Positions 34,750-45,628 of a stretch of DNA of 64,000 bases are shown here, piece by piece. The DNA comes from Mycoemilia scoparia. Lineage: Eukaryota > Kickxellomycota > Kickxellomycetes > Kickxellales > Kickxellaceae. Position numbers and translations under genes: made by a program. Under the pieces are notes generated by a model. That model worked only from the letters and a program-made list of their open reading frames with translations, was not told the origin of the DNA and searched no databases. The DNA lies in contig JANBPU010000011.1 in the NCBI GenBank assembly GCA_027575805.1, positions 1 to 64,000 on the forward strand, in the 5' to 3' direction. The stretch's first letter is position 1, and each line of letters starts with the position of its first letter.

Positions 34750-36489
34750 CTAAACAAGAATTTCGCTGACCAAAGCATCGTCAGGGTTCAATGCACGGAA
34801 CAACTCAAAGTTGAATTGACCGTCTTCACCCATCAGCCGATGGCACATCTTGTCAATAGCAATTACGCTGAGTACTGTTTGGATGTAGGCATCGATGAGG
34901 TCGTCAACACCAACACCGAGTTGGTTGAAGTCCTTGCGGTCCATCAACAGGAGTCTCTGGGACTCGGTCGAGAATGACCCATCCGGATTCTTGACTGACA
35001 AGTTAGTGCCAAGCATTTCCCATGAAGTGACGGTGGGATCGTCCTTAATATTTGTCAATAGGGGTTTGCGGGCTCTGCGGGCATAAATGCAGACTGGCCT
35101 GAACCCATCTGCATCACCAGTGATCATCAGTCTCAAATCACTGACAAATGTGTGGTTCTTGCGGTTGGGAACAGTACCAACATGGAAGAACTTTCCAGCA
35201 CGGGTGTTGCTGGACCAGGAAGCATTTCCAACCAGGCTTTGGACAATAAACTTGTCGTAATAATGGTCCTGGGCCATGAAATCCTCAAGCTCCTCCTTGC
35301 TGGTGATCGTGTATACGCCCTGACCAGCGTTACTGTAGGGGACTTTGAGTACAGCATGATTACCCATGGTGTCGAGCCACAAGGGGATTTCGTCCTTTAC
35401 CACGTTGTTTATTGTTTCAGGAACTCTGACAGAGAGCCCGGACCCAGAGAGCTCGGCATTGAAAAATTCGTAGGCACGGTTTGCCATCATTTTATTGCGG
35501 CCACCGGCAAGGCATGAGATGATGGTATTGAGAATACGGGTTCTTGAATAAAGAGGTATCCGATTCCAAGGTTTTTGTGTTACATATCTGAAGCATGCCC
35601 TGATGCTATGCCACTGACCCTTAGGATCACGAATCTGCATGATGCGGTCCTTCCAGCGAACTGGGGGATCCGGATCATTATGCTTGTATGGCACAAGCCA
35701 AACGGGTTCGCCGGTCTCTTCGGCCATAACGGCGGCATAGCCAGAGGCCTCCATATGATTCTTGTCGTAAACAACAGCCAGCTCTCCATGAGCAGCATCA
35801 GGATCCAAATCTCCAAGCAATTCTCTGAAGGCTGAGCGCAAAACGACTCTGTAACCACCGCATTCGTCGTTGTCGTGCAAAAGAGGCATCGACTTTTGGC
35901 CAGATGGGCAAGAATTTGTTTCAATGACAACCATCTGGCGTCTTCCTGATGCAGTCGTGACGTTGAAGAGATCGGATCCGGCCCAGCGGAAATACTTTGG
36001 CTGGTATTTGAGGCATTCGCGCAACTTTGTTACTGAAACTTGGGGATTGAGGTGAGAGTAGCGAGCAATAATGCGCTCGTGGCCAAGATTAAAGAATGAA
36101 GAGACAAGAGGGTGAATTTGGGCATTGAGAACTCGAGGATAAAAGTGGTTTTCTTGCTCAAAATCAGTGGGATAAACTTGCTTCGATTCGCTTAGGATCT
36201 TTACGAATATGGTTTGGCTTTCAGCAATAGATTCTTTGGGCTCCTTAGAGTCCTTGCCATTATCTTCTTTACCGGCATTTCCCGATTCGCGAGCCTGAGT
36301 CTGACTGCTAGTACTGATATCAGAATTGCTCCTATTGCTGTGGTTAGTCTCAAGTCCATTCTCCGCGTTTTCCTGCAAAGAATTGCCCTGAGCATTGCCC
36401 TTGGATTTGGTGGGTGCGCTGGCACTTATGATATCCTTTTGCTTCTGGGTTGCGGCAGCCAGAGCATCGGTGTGAGAGTTGGAAACCAT
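34750..36489 (-). CDS. ATP-grasp-like protein of unknown substrate
   Basis: Intronless, 579 residues from the first ATG at 36489 (the frame is open further from a TTG at 36516). Residues 1-90 are polar and disordered (Ser/Asn/Lys-rich). The folded part contains ETNSCPSGQKSMPLL, AVVYDKNHMEASGYAAVMAE, a likely nucleotide-binding stretch NHAVLKVPYSNAGQGVYTIT, then FIVQSLVGNASW and FVSDLRLMI. The lysine-strand plus Gly-rich-loop arrangement resembles ATP-grasp ligases (glutathione synthetase-like fold), in which a carboxylate is activated by ATP and joined to an amine. I cannot name the reaction or the exact family. No signal peptide or membrane segment is seen. Treat the fold assignment as an inference; the gene itself is well supported. 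Confidence 0.8.
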   Translation of the reverse strand: MVSNSHTDALAAATQKQKDIISASAPTKSKGNAQGNSLQENAENGLETNHSNRSNSDISTSSQTQARESGNAGKEDNGKDSKEPKESIAESQTIFVKILSESKQVYPTDFEQENHFYPRVLNAQIHPLVSSFFNLGHERIIARYSHLNPQVSVTKLRECLKYQPKYFRWAGSDLFNVTTASGRRQMVVIETNSCPSGQKSMPLLHDNDECGGYRVVLRSAFRELLGDLDPDAAHGELAVVYDKNHMEASGYAAVMAEETGEPVWLVPYKHNDPDPPVRWKDRIMQIRDPKGQWHSIRACFRYVTQKPWNRIPLYSRTRILNTIISCLAGGRNKMMANRAYEFFNAELSGSGLSVRVPETINNVVKDEIPLWLDTMGNHAVLKVPYSNAGQGVYTITSKEELEDFMAQDHYYDKFIVQSLVGNASWSSNTRAGKFFHVGTVPNRKNHTFVSDLRLMITGDADGFRPVCIYARRARKPLLTNIKDDPTVTSWEMLGTNLSVKNPDGSFSTESQRLLLMDRKDFNQLGVGVDDLIDAYIQTVLSVIAIDKMCHRLMGEDGQFNFELFRALNPDDALVSEILV

Positions 36490-38954
36490 TTTTCGGTTAG
36501 AAAAAGGATCTCGCAAAAGAAGAATGTGTAATTATAGTAGGCTGTGTAATAATAAAAGGGAGTCAAGAGGTGCAAGCCTATTACAACCACTGTCCAGTCA
36601 AAGCTAATTTCCTTTTATGGAAAAGAGGGACGGCTAGCGATCAGGCGGAAGAGAGGTAAGATAGAGGATCAACCCTTCGTTGACGAGATAGATAGGAGGT
36701 CCGGGCTACGTGGGCGAAGATGCCTTGGAAAACAGTGTGTGAAAAGAAAAAACGATCAAGACAAGAGTAGCTTGAGGGGGGCGAAATTTGGAGAAAACGT
36801 GGTCAGATTTAAAGGATTCTGGAGCCCACAGAATGTGGTAAAGAATGGGTGGTGGCATCTGCTCGTACGGACTACAGAAAAGAACGCGACTCTGGGACAC
36901 AAATCCAGAGGACTCACGTATAGGACAGAAATACAGCATATTTTTTGGCAAACAAAAGCAGCAAGCGATTTGCCTCACAATGGCCTTGCAACCACGGGTA
37001 CAAAGCAGAGGTCAGAATTGGCTGATGACGCTACGTCTATCCGACCAGGCATTGGCAGCAATACAAACGAGGTCCACTTGGCCACTCTTGATGCAATGCA
37101 AAGGCTAATCAGAGTCGCCTTTCACTCCTATTAAGTGCCCCACTTCTTGGCCTGGGATTATTCTTTAGCTGACAAAAAGTAGGGCCATTGTGTGATGCGA
37201 CCCTCCATAAAAAACGCCCGTTGATCAATCCCTCCAGCCATCAGAAGGCGTGTCTTCTGACGTTGAACAAACGCAACCATGGCCCCCGTTAATTTGCCTC
37301 CCGACCAGCTTTTTCCGGGAATGTCAATAGATCTTACCAAAGATTCTGCAATGCCTCATGACATGCACAGCCAGGCAATATCAAAAATCCTCTTTGCCAG
37401 CACATTTTTCTCTGGGCTATCAGTTGTTCTGGTCCGCGGTTTTCTTTTACCGCCCTGCCATGCGGGCGATGCTGTCCTCCAGTCTGTGCTGAGACAAACA
37501 ATTCACAAACATTGATCAAAAACCGAATCTTGAGATTACTAATATCAACCTCCAGCAGGAAATCCAGCTGACAAAACTGAGGACAAGAGATGGTCTTGTC
37601 ATATAGACTCAGCTATCATAAATCTGCACACCTGCAAAAAAGTGGTGACTATCTCCATCACAATGGCGACTAGCGTCTAAACAAGAATCAAAAGTGCTGC
37701 CAATTTCTACATTGTATCCTGGGTCAAATCGGGGGGCCATTGGCCAATAGTGCCCATCACATCCTTTGCCTGTCATTCCCAAAAGATGGAAAGGTTAACC
37801 TTTCTTGGGCTAACCTTTAACCACATCTTGAACACGGCTATTTTATACTACATATAACATATGGATTTTCTGGACAGATATTATTGTATCCAGAGACCAC
37901 TTCTGTATGCTAGATATAGTTGGGCACATATAACTTTCTCAAACAAAAAATCCTTTTATCACGAGTCTTCCCCACCTAAATGCCAACCATACATATTTGA
38001 GTGACAATGTTGTATGGCAAGGCCACGTTTTTGTTTAACCACAGGACCAAAGGCACTGGATGATAGACAGCGCCAACTCTATCGGCATTAGCCCTGTAGC
38101 TTTAACCATAGCTTATCAACTGTTGCTTTTAAAGCTAGCATTGGTAGTTCTTGGTATATAGCTCTCTAAAAGAATGCTGGGGCTCAAGACTCTTAATAGC
38201 TTTATGCTGTCTTGGATACCCGGTTCACCCAGCATAAGAATTGCCTATCAACCTGTGTGGCGACTAGCAGCCAACCAGTGGAGGCTCATATGGCTATTGT
38301 GCTTGTGAACAACAATGCTGATATTATATCGATGACCTTTATTTTACAGCGCATAAACAAAAATCACTCTGTGGGGCTGCGATCAGACTTGGGCTTGTGA
38401 ATCCATTTGTCTGAGCTGCCTCTTACTTTCCTCCAACCGATAAAAGGGATTCGCTTGAATAAAATTGGCAAGCTCTCCACCAAAAAGGTACAGACAGATA
38501 CGCTCGTACATTCCCTGAAAATTGGCCTATAAGCTATACATTTTAGCTGGAGTCTCAGTGATGATTGGCTAGTATCCAAGGAGATATCCCAGCACCCTCT
38601 TAGAGTAGACTGCTCTGCCAATTTATAGACCTCCCGCACTCACATCCCAGAAAACCTTTTAGAAGCCGTATTCAATGCCACGGGGGTCTACTGTCTAAAC
38701 GAGAATGTGTGATGATTAATTTTATGATGGATTAAGGAGAGACACCGTCCAGCATACCACACATGACAGTTTAATATGCGATACTGAGTGGATTATGCTC
38801 GATAAAGTTTGAATAACAGGGCATGGCCAACGTAATAATAACCAGCCAATACGTTGATGACACCAGGATGACTTGCCTTTCCTTTCTCTTGTCTTCTTAT
38901 TATTTCTATTGCCCTTCTAGGCCTTGACGATTGACTTATTTCATCCGATTCAAA
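36490..38954. other. 2.5-kb region without a firmly supported gene
   Basis: Lies between the ATP-grasp-like gene and PHO88. A 131-codon frame (36739-37134 +) and a 78-codon frame (37279-37515 +, reading MAPVNLPPDQLFPGMSIDLT) have ATGs. The second has a good ATG context (CAACCATGG) and could be a small or broken gene, but neither matches anything I know. The rest is of mixed composition with no clear repeat. Confidence 0.4.
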
Positions 38955-40048
38955 ATGGCAGGACTTAGAGATCAGGTAAATATGCCTGACTATACATTTG
39001 ACCATCTAATTTGAAATACCAATTATTCACGCGCATGCACATATTAATACCAAATCTATGAATTATCCTAGGCTATCCAAATGGGCCTCATTTTTGGTAC
39101 CATGCATCTTGTCAAGAAGTTCAAACTAGACGACCCAGAATATGTCCAGTAAGGTCACTGCTAGATAGCATATGGCGATATATATATACAATAATACTTA
39201 GTGCTATATATGTTAAACAGCTGTTGATGCACTTGCAAACATCGTAGATACATCCAGGGTCTTTATGGTGCTGCTACTTGCTTGTTACTCGCACTTTCCT
39301 ATTACTTTAAGGCTGTAGCCGAAAGCAAGAACGGTAAGCATGTTTTTCCCTAAAATGATGACACCTTGTTTGATTTTTGCTTTTTATTAATACATTCTAT
39401 GATGATTTATATTTTACAGACCAAACTCCCCTTGAATACGACGAGCCACAACTTGGGTATGTATTTGCAGATTCATGGCAAATGAAGACATATAGAACCG
39501 ACATCAGTGTCATTTTCGTTTTGCCAACGCTGACACCCTTATCTTTTACCTTTTGCCAGTAGTCAGGGTAGCACTCATGTTGTAACAACCGTTAAGGAGC
39601 ACGATCTCAAGGAGATCACAAAGAATCGCAACACCGCTTTGACCACTGCTGCTGTTGTAGTATTTATGTACTGGAAATTCCAATTTATCCAGCCCATGAT
39701 CCTCCAGTCCATTCTGCCAGTTTTCAACCTGATCAAGACGCCACTTTTCCAGGTCTACCTTCTTGGAAAACCCGCTACTGGAGAGCTTGCACGCCCCTGG
39801 CGCCCAGAAAACCCATTTGCTTCGTAAGTAAAATTGACTACATTTATTTGCACTTTTCAGACTGCTTGATCCGCTGTTTATTTACAAAGATATTTTGTTT
39901 GGCTTTTTGCAGAGCACAGCCATCTGCTCAGGAAGCAGCCCCAGAGGCGCGTTCCGATTCTCCTAGCCGCATCGAGGAGGTGACAGAGTCCGAATCTGGC
40001 TCTGATGTCGACTCCGAAGATGAGAAGGAAATGAAGTCAAAGAAGTAG
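38955..40048 (+). CDS. PHO88: Pho88/Snd3, ER membrane protein-targeting factor
   Basis: ER integral membrane protein, 205 residues, homologous to yeast Pho88/Snd3, which works in the SND route targeting proteins to the ER and was first linked to phosphate transport. Exons: 38955-38975, 39072-39148, 39248-39333, 39420-39456, 39563-39823, 39913-40048. The first exon encodes only MAGLRDQ. Family blocks: IQMGLIFGTMHLVKKFKLDD, YIQGLYGAATCLLLALSYYF (first membrane segment), HDLKEITKNRNTALTTAAVV then VFMYWKFQFIQPMILQSILP (second membrane region) and ELARPWRPENPFAS. The acidic/Lys tail ends KEMKSKK, compatible with ER retention. All splice phases agree. Confidence 0.95.
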
Positions 40049-40285
40049 ATCTTACAGCTTCAAAGATAATATAACAGCATCCATAAATTTACTTTTTATT
40101 GAATATTCGTGAATCACAATTACTAGTCGGATGGCTATGTGTGATTCTACGCACAATTTAAATAATAAAATTTAGTACATATTTATTGAAATTTTAACAT
40201 TCTTCTTGTTTGGGCTTGTGGCCTAATAAAAGTAGCTGAGAAATCAAATGGACCTCCCCCACATGAGGATGTATGACATCGATAC

Positions 40286-42398
40286 TTAGTCGACAGTAAT
40301 GGACCATTCATGAGGGATTTCGCCATACTGAATCTTGGACAGTGTGTCATACAACCGTTTCGTCAATGGTCCAGTTTCGGAGCTGGGATCGTTGGGATTC
40401 AAGGGGACATCGTAATCCTAATATAAAATATCAGAAATATTTGGAAGATTAGTGATCTCAAACCAAGATCCCCCCATATGCTACATATTCTTTTAATATT
40501 TGATATACAATGCTTACCTTTCCCTTGAAGTGGATGGCCTTAACAGGTGTTACAACGCAAGCAGTGCCAGCACCAAAGACTTCGTGAAGCTAAAGTTTGA
40601 ATGTAAAAAAACGCAAAATAAATCAGTTAATCAATCGAAGGGCAGCATCTGATATTACTACAGCTTTGTTGTATAAATCAGACTTACTCTGTTTTCATCA
40701 GAGGCCTTGGTGATCTGTTTCATATTGATCTTGCCCTCAGTGACCTTGAATTCACCCCAAGACTTTGCTAGCTTAAGAATCGAATCACGGGTAACACCGG
40801 GCAAAATGGTTCCATCAAGTTCTGGAGTGATAAGTTCCTTCTCTAATAAAGTAATCCGTCGGGATAAAACAAATGTCAATACAGTTAGTACACAATCGCC
40901 TTGTTTTTTTCAAGCTTTTTAAAAAACCTCGATACAAATTGCAGTTTGCTAACCTCCTTTCTCATTTGTCCAGTAAACGAATAGGTTCATGGTTCCGACT
41001 TCCATCAGTTCGTAGTCTTCACCAATGGTCCACAACACTTGCTGGTAACCCTTGGCAGCTGCCTCGACCTGGGGCAATACAGATGGTGCATAGTTTCTAC
41101 AGGTGTTGCAAATAGGTATGTTAGTTTACTTATATCCAACAGCTGACCTCAAAACCGTACATCCAAGGCCTTGTGTATAGCAATTTAATAGATACTTACC
41201 CTCCAACCTTTCTGTTGCCCATACCACCCTTCCAGGCCCTTACTCTTTCTGTGTTGGCAAATAGCTTAACGGCTGTGAATCCAGTTGGGAAATAGGGACC
41301 GCAGGGCGAGCAGATGCAAAAGAATAGCGCGCTACGAGACTCGTGTACTCCAAGCGTGGGCTAATACGAGTTTAAACAAGGATTTAACTGTTAATGACAT
41401 TGGCGTCAAAATTGTTTAGGACAGATCCAAAAGCATATATAGCCATGACAGTCTGCTTACCTCAGTAGCAATCACGGCAGGTCTAATGTAGAGAGAGTAT
41501 CCAGGCTTAGAGGGAATCCATCTTTTATCAGTTTTGATGAGCTCCTCAATGCACTTGAGCATCTCATCGCCATTAAATTGCTATTAACCAATGCATTAAC
41601 AATTAGAACAAAAGCTGATCCGGATAGAAACAATGACCCTTGTTGTGTTTTAAAGTATTTGCAATCTAAATAAATAGCTTACCGGAAGATTGAGGCTCTG
41701 TGTAGAGGCATTCATTCTGGCCATATTCATGTTGGGGCGGAACAACCGGATCTTTCCATTGGCATCTTTATAAGCCTTCAGGCCTTCAAAGCACTAATAA
41801 GTGTGTGAAAGCAAATCATGATTCTCTGTCAGACAGATCATGTCGAAGTCGCATCTTAAATTGAAACAAAGGTAACTACCAACTTACCTCAAAGGCGTAG
41901 TGGAATACAGAGCATGAAGGATCAAGCGAAAGGGGGCCATAGGGCTTTATTTGTGGTTTTCCCCATCCATCGGACTTTGTCCATGGAACAGTCAGCATAT
42001 GATCGGTAAAGGTGTGGCCGAATATCAAGTCCTTATCGGCTACCAATGGCTTGGGATTTTTTGTCAACGTCTTTTCGATAAGACTTGCCTACAAATACAC
42101 ATTCATGGAAAATGAAATAAGGGTGAGGCTGAGATACTTGTAAATATAGCCACGTTGAAGTCACTCATACACGCTTCTTCAGGCACCTCTTCGAGAGGGT
42201 CGACAGTGCATCCAAAAACCAATATTGGTCTGTGCGCATCCTTACCTGTACGGGCTTCTGCTGCTGGCGGGGCTGAGAGAAAGAAGAGAACATGGCTCTT
42301 CCCAAGTTGGGGCGAAGGCCCTCGTGAATTCGCAATCGCATTAAAGTGCTTGCGGGAGAATTCAACCTAGTCAAACAGGAGCGTGTAGCTGGGAGCAT
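40286..42398 (-). CDS. BAT1: Branched-chain amino acid aminotransferase, mitochondrial type
   Basis: PLP enzyme interconverting leucine, isoleucine and valine with their 2-oxo acids; 415 residues. Exons (-): 42246-42398, 41888-42088, 41683-41793, 41461-41580, 41200-41360, 40954-41096, 40688-40842, 40518-40589, 40286-40417. The N-terminal 35 residues ([20 protein letters not shown] onward) are Arg/Ser-rich without acids, a typical mitochondrial presequence. Class IV aminotransferase motifs: [59 protein letters not shown], the PLP-lysine block [44 protein letters not shown] and [10 protein letters not shown] at the end. It is divergent from the acylphosphatase gene, with about 530 bp between starts. 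Confidence 0.96.
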
Positions 42399-42929
42399 AT
42401 TGAGGATCTATATGACAATGTTAATGTCGATAAAGACAGGTATTTTAAATCAAAAGAAATAGTAAAGTAGGGGTACATTCTCCAAAGCAAGCGGCTCAGC
42501 CCTTTTAAATACGTTGATGGTGATTCCCATATATAATAACAAAATGTGACAGAGTTAATCCAAAGGTGACTCAGCTGTAAATAGGGTATCACTGAATCCG
42601 GCCAAGCGAATCCCTATGATGATCATTGGTTGTTTGTGCCTTTGGTCTCTTATCAAAAAGACTGAATCATCTAAAATGTTAGTAAAAATTGGTCACATTC
42701 CTTTTTTGCCTACCTGCCCCATTCGAAGATACCCAGGATTCGGTGGTACAGGCTGTATGGCAAACAATGAAGTCTCAATCGCCCTATTTTCTGGAGCATG
42801 CTGCTTTGCCACAAACAAAAGTCACTTATTGGTAACAAGCTCAGCTATACATCAATGTACATCCCATAGATCATGTAAGATAAAAGCTAAAGCCACATTG
42901 CTCACATCATCATCACCACCACTTCACAA
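42399..42929. other. Divergent promoter region of BAT1 and acylphosphatase
   Basis: 531 bp between two divergent ATGs. A 105-codon frame at 42616-42933 overlaps the next start in another frame and has no recognisable content. No repeat. Confidence 0.45.
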
Positions 42930-43536
42930 ATGACACAGGGTAGTAAATTTGCCAGCATGGGTACTTTAAGAAGCTTCAACTTTGAGATTGCCGGCTTGGT
43001 TCAAGGTAAAATCCCACTGTTGCCACTTTATCACATGCCCACGTATATGCTGTTTTTTGGCTCCAGCCCCAATACATCGCGTCTTGTCTTTACATTAGGC
43101 GTCAGCTTTAGATACTACACAGCCAAGAAGGCAGCCGAGCTAAACATTGTGGGATGGGTTCGCAATACAAGCAAGTGCCACCATCAGTAGTAGCAGCACA
43201 TGACCACTGGATCTACACACAATTAGACAACTCTTTTCTAATGACCTGTGCGTTTTTGCATTGTAGGCCGAGGCACTGTTGAAGGCATTGCCCAAGGCAA
43301 TACAGACAATCTAAGCAAAATGCAGGTATCTGCTGAGATAGTAGCAGATCGGACTTCAAATATACCGATTCCTGTCACGTTGCCTGGTGCTTAAATTAAA
43401 AATGCGTGTTTCTTTTGTTAGGAAAATCTGGCTAGAAACCCAAGGAAGTCCTTACGGAAGGATAGACAGGGCGGAGTTTGACAAAGAAACCAAGATTGAC
43501 AAGCTGGGATACAGCAAATTTGAGATCAGACATTAA
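42930..43536 (+). CDS. Acylphosphatase
   Basis: Small cytosolic hydrolase of carboxyl-phosphate bonds, 105 residues. Exons: 42930-43005, 43099-43170, 43267-43321, 43422-43536. The family signature is split by intron 1: EIAGLVQ/GVSFRYYTAKKAAELN, with the catalytic Arg in VSFRYY and the catalytic Asn in VGWVRNTS. It continues RGTVEGIAQGN, then KIWLETQGSPYGRIDRAEF and ends YSKFEIRH, the usual end of the family. Introns 2 and 3 need GC donors: A/GCAAGT at 43171 is strong, AT/GCAGGT at 43322 is weaker. Using the GT at 43326 instead leads to a frame ending KDRQGGV and loses the conserved C-terminus. The product is clear; the exact intron 3 donor should be checked against RNA. Confidence 0.88.
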
Positions 43537-43683
43537 CTTTATTTTTTCTGATCCCGTAATCAACAAAGTTTCCGTCCCACTAGCTAACATCCTTACACAT
43601 CCCTCCCACAGATAAACTGCCCACTATCTATATTCAGTCCTTCGATCTTCCAATATTTAAAGTTCAAATTAAATCCAAAAAAC

Positions 43684-44104
43684 ATGTCTTCGGCAGAAGC
43701 TATCAGGCTGTATCGAAACCTCTACCGCCAAATTAATAACCAGGTAAAACATACGTCCATTGTGTATATCGCCTTTTTTCCGAATATCTAGCCCTAAACT
43801 GCAGCACGCCAAACAATGTCCAACTCTTTACATCTGACTTATATAGTTCACGTCTGTTAATGGAAACCTCATGTGGAAAAACCAGCTTCAATCCGCCTTT
43901 AGAGCGGCATCAGCAAAAACCGAAGCAGAGAGGGCTTCGGCTCTTCGTGATGCTAGAGATACACTCAACTTCCTGACAAGCACAAAAAAATACCAAGATT
44001 TATACAGCGAGTTCAACCCCAAGATGTCTGATGAGGATCGTATCAAGAGAAGCGCTAACAGGGTTGGACTGGGTCTTCCAAAAACAGTCGAACCCAAAAG
44101 CTAA
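43684..44104 (+). CDS. FMC1: Fmc1-type LYR protein (ATP synthase assembly factor)
   Basis: Mitochondrial LYR-family protein of 105 residues. Exons: 43684-43743, 43847-44104. The N-terminus carries the LYR motif (AIRLYRNLYRQIN). The last block, RSANRVGLGLPKTVEPKS, resembles the conserved SAxxVGLxLP ending of Fmc1/FMC1 (human C7orf55), required for F1-ATPase assembly in yeast under heat stress. Other LYR proteins (Sdhaf, Isd11, complex I subunits) lack this ending, which favours Fmc1. It is convergent with RPB7, 184 bp apart. Confidence 0.85.
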
Positions 44105-44288
44105 ACCACTCTATATTATAATTAGCCTATTTGAATTGACTGTAGTTGTTTCCTTTGGAATAGATGTTGCACAGTTTTTATTAACAAAATTTAGAGATGA
44201 ATGTGTTTAAGCGTCTTCTTTAAAGTGACAGTATCAAAGATTTGCTAGGCCAGTAAAAGTGTATCTGAAGAAGCCTATCAAGCCTGGC

Positions 44289-45321
44289 TCACTGGATCAC
44301 ACCAAGATAGTCCTCTTTTATTGTTCCAATAGCAAACTACATGTGTTACAAATGCAATGTTAATGGGTCTAACATTTAATGGATGGCATATGCCTTTTTC
44401 TGAACCTGTGTTTTGAGAATAAAAAATGACTTACCAACTCCGTAGCATCAACACGAGTACCCACGATCTTTAGGCGAACGCGCGTGTCCTTTTCTATTTT
44501 CTATTATTCGACAAGAGCGTGTATATATATATATACATTTAGAAATCCATAGCACTAATGCTCAAAGTTTGTCCGATTCAAAAAATATATCAAATACCTA
44601 CCTGGTCTTCAGATTGATATGCTGGAGGGTTGCTATTTGGCTCAAACTCAAAATCGGAAGGAATCAGCTATTTCCATAGTTAATAATTGGTTGATAAAAA
44701 CGCAGCTTATTAGTATTAGTTACTTGTACCAAAGATCCAATTGTAAAACTATAAAATTTATCTAGTTGACTTGATCATACTTACATGCTGTGAAACAAAA
44801 ACTTGCAACGGGCCAATATCCACGAAAATGCCCATCTATAATACAGACATGGCATATATTTGGTTAATATATCTAAAAATGCTTGGTAGGCACACAAAAT
44901 AAGAATATTCATAACTATGACATGAGACATACCTTGTTGACAATGCTGACTGCACCATCGCAAACTTCTCCTTTAAATGGCCGGAACACAATGGCCTTGT
45001 ACCGCACTTGAAACTCTGCACTGCCAATTCCAGGAATAACCTTCGCCATACCAAAATCTTGAAGGGCCAACACAGTCACAATATAGCCATATCTTCCCGT
45101 ACATGTACCCTCCACATCACGATACAGCTTTTCTGTTACGTGATGCCGTAGCTGTGGCCCCAGGAATGATGGGTGTAGCGATATTGTGTGAGTGAGCTCT
45201 TTCTACATACAAGCATATACAATAAATAAAAATAGAGCACGTTTATGCTTAAATATATTGCCTCTCTTTAATATAACTTTAAATACATCAAACACTGGAG
45301 CATACGTACCAGAAAGAACAT
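44289..45321 (-). CDS. RPB7: RNA polymerase II subunit Rpb7
   Basis: Stalk subunit of RNA polymerase II, pairing with Rpb4; 170 residues, the normal family length. Exons (-): 45310-45321, 44933-45202, 44785-44835, 44602-44667, 44435-44500, 44289-44336. The first exon is 12 bp (MFFL). Blocks: FFLKELTHTISLHPSFLGP, VEGTCTGRYGYIVTVLAL, GIGSAEFQVRYKAIVFRPFK then GEV, MGIFVDIGPLQVFVSQHLIP (start of the OB/S1 half), DTRVRLKIVGTRVDATELFA and the terminal IGTIKEDYLGVIQ. These match Rpb7 rather than Rpc25 or Rpa43. All phases close. Confidence 0.96.
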
Positions 45322-45628
45322 GTTGCTGTAGGTTACTGAACTGCATGTCTTTGTTTGTTCAAAGACTCTAGTAAGCTTTGAATTTATTATGGAAAAAAAT
45401 TATGGGCTCATGGAGGTTTTATGAGAAATATTATACAAAATTCCATTAAGGGTTAAGCAGTACTAAATAATTCTGGCGAACATCAAAACCACAAATGGAC
45501 TGCTCAAAGATCAATGAAAATAATTATAAAGTATCAACAATATTTCTTTAATATCTCATAGTCAGCGAGATGAAGAATTCAAAGCTATTATCTCAGACTA
45601 CCATATGGGATCTCTTGAATTAAATAAC

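Noticed and set aside
36739..37134. 131-codon plus-strand frame upstream of the ATP-grasp-like gene
   Set aside because: Lies in the promoter side of a divergent gene with no motif; not distinguishable from chance.
43422..43490. Acylphosphatase ending KDRQGGV after a GT donor at 43326
   Set aside because: This frame loses the conserved WLETQGSP and YSKFEIRH blocks. A GC donor at 43322 restores them.
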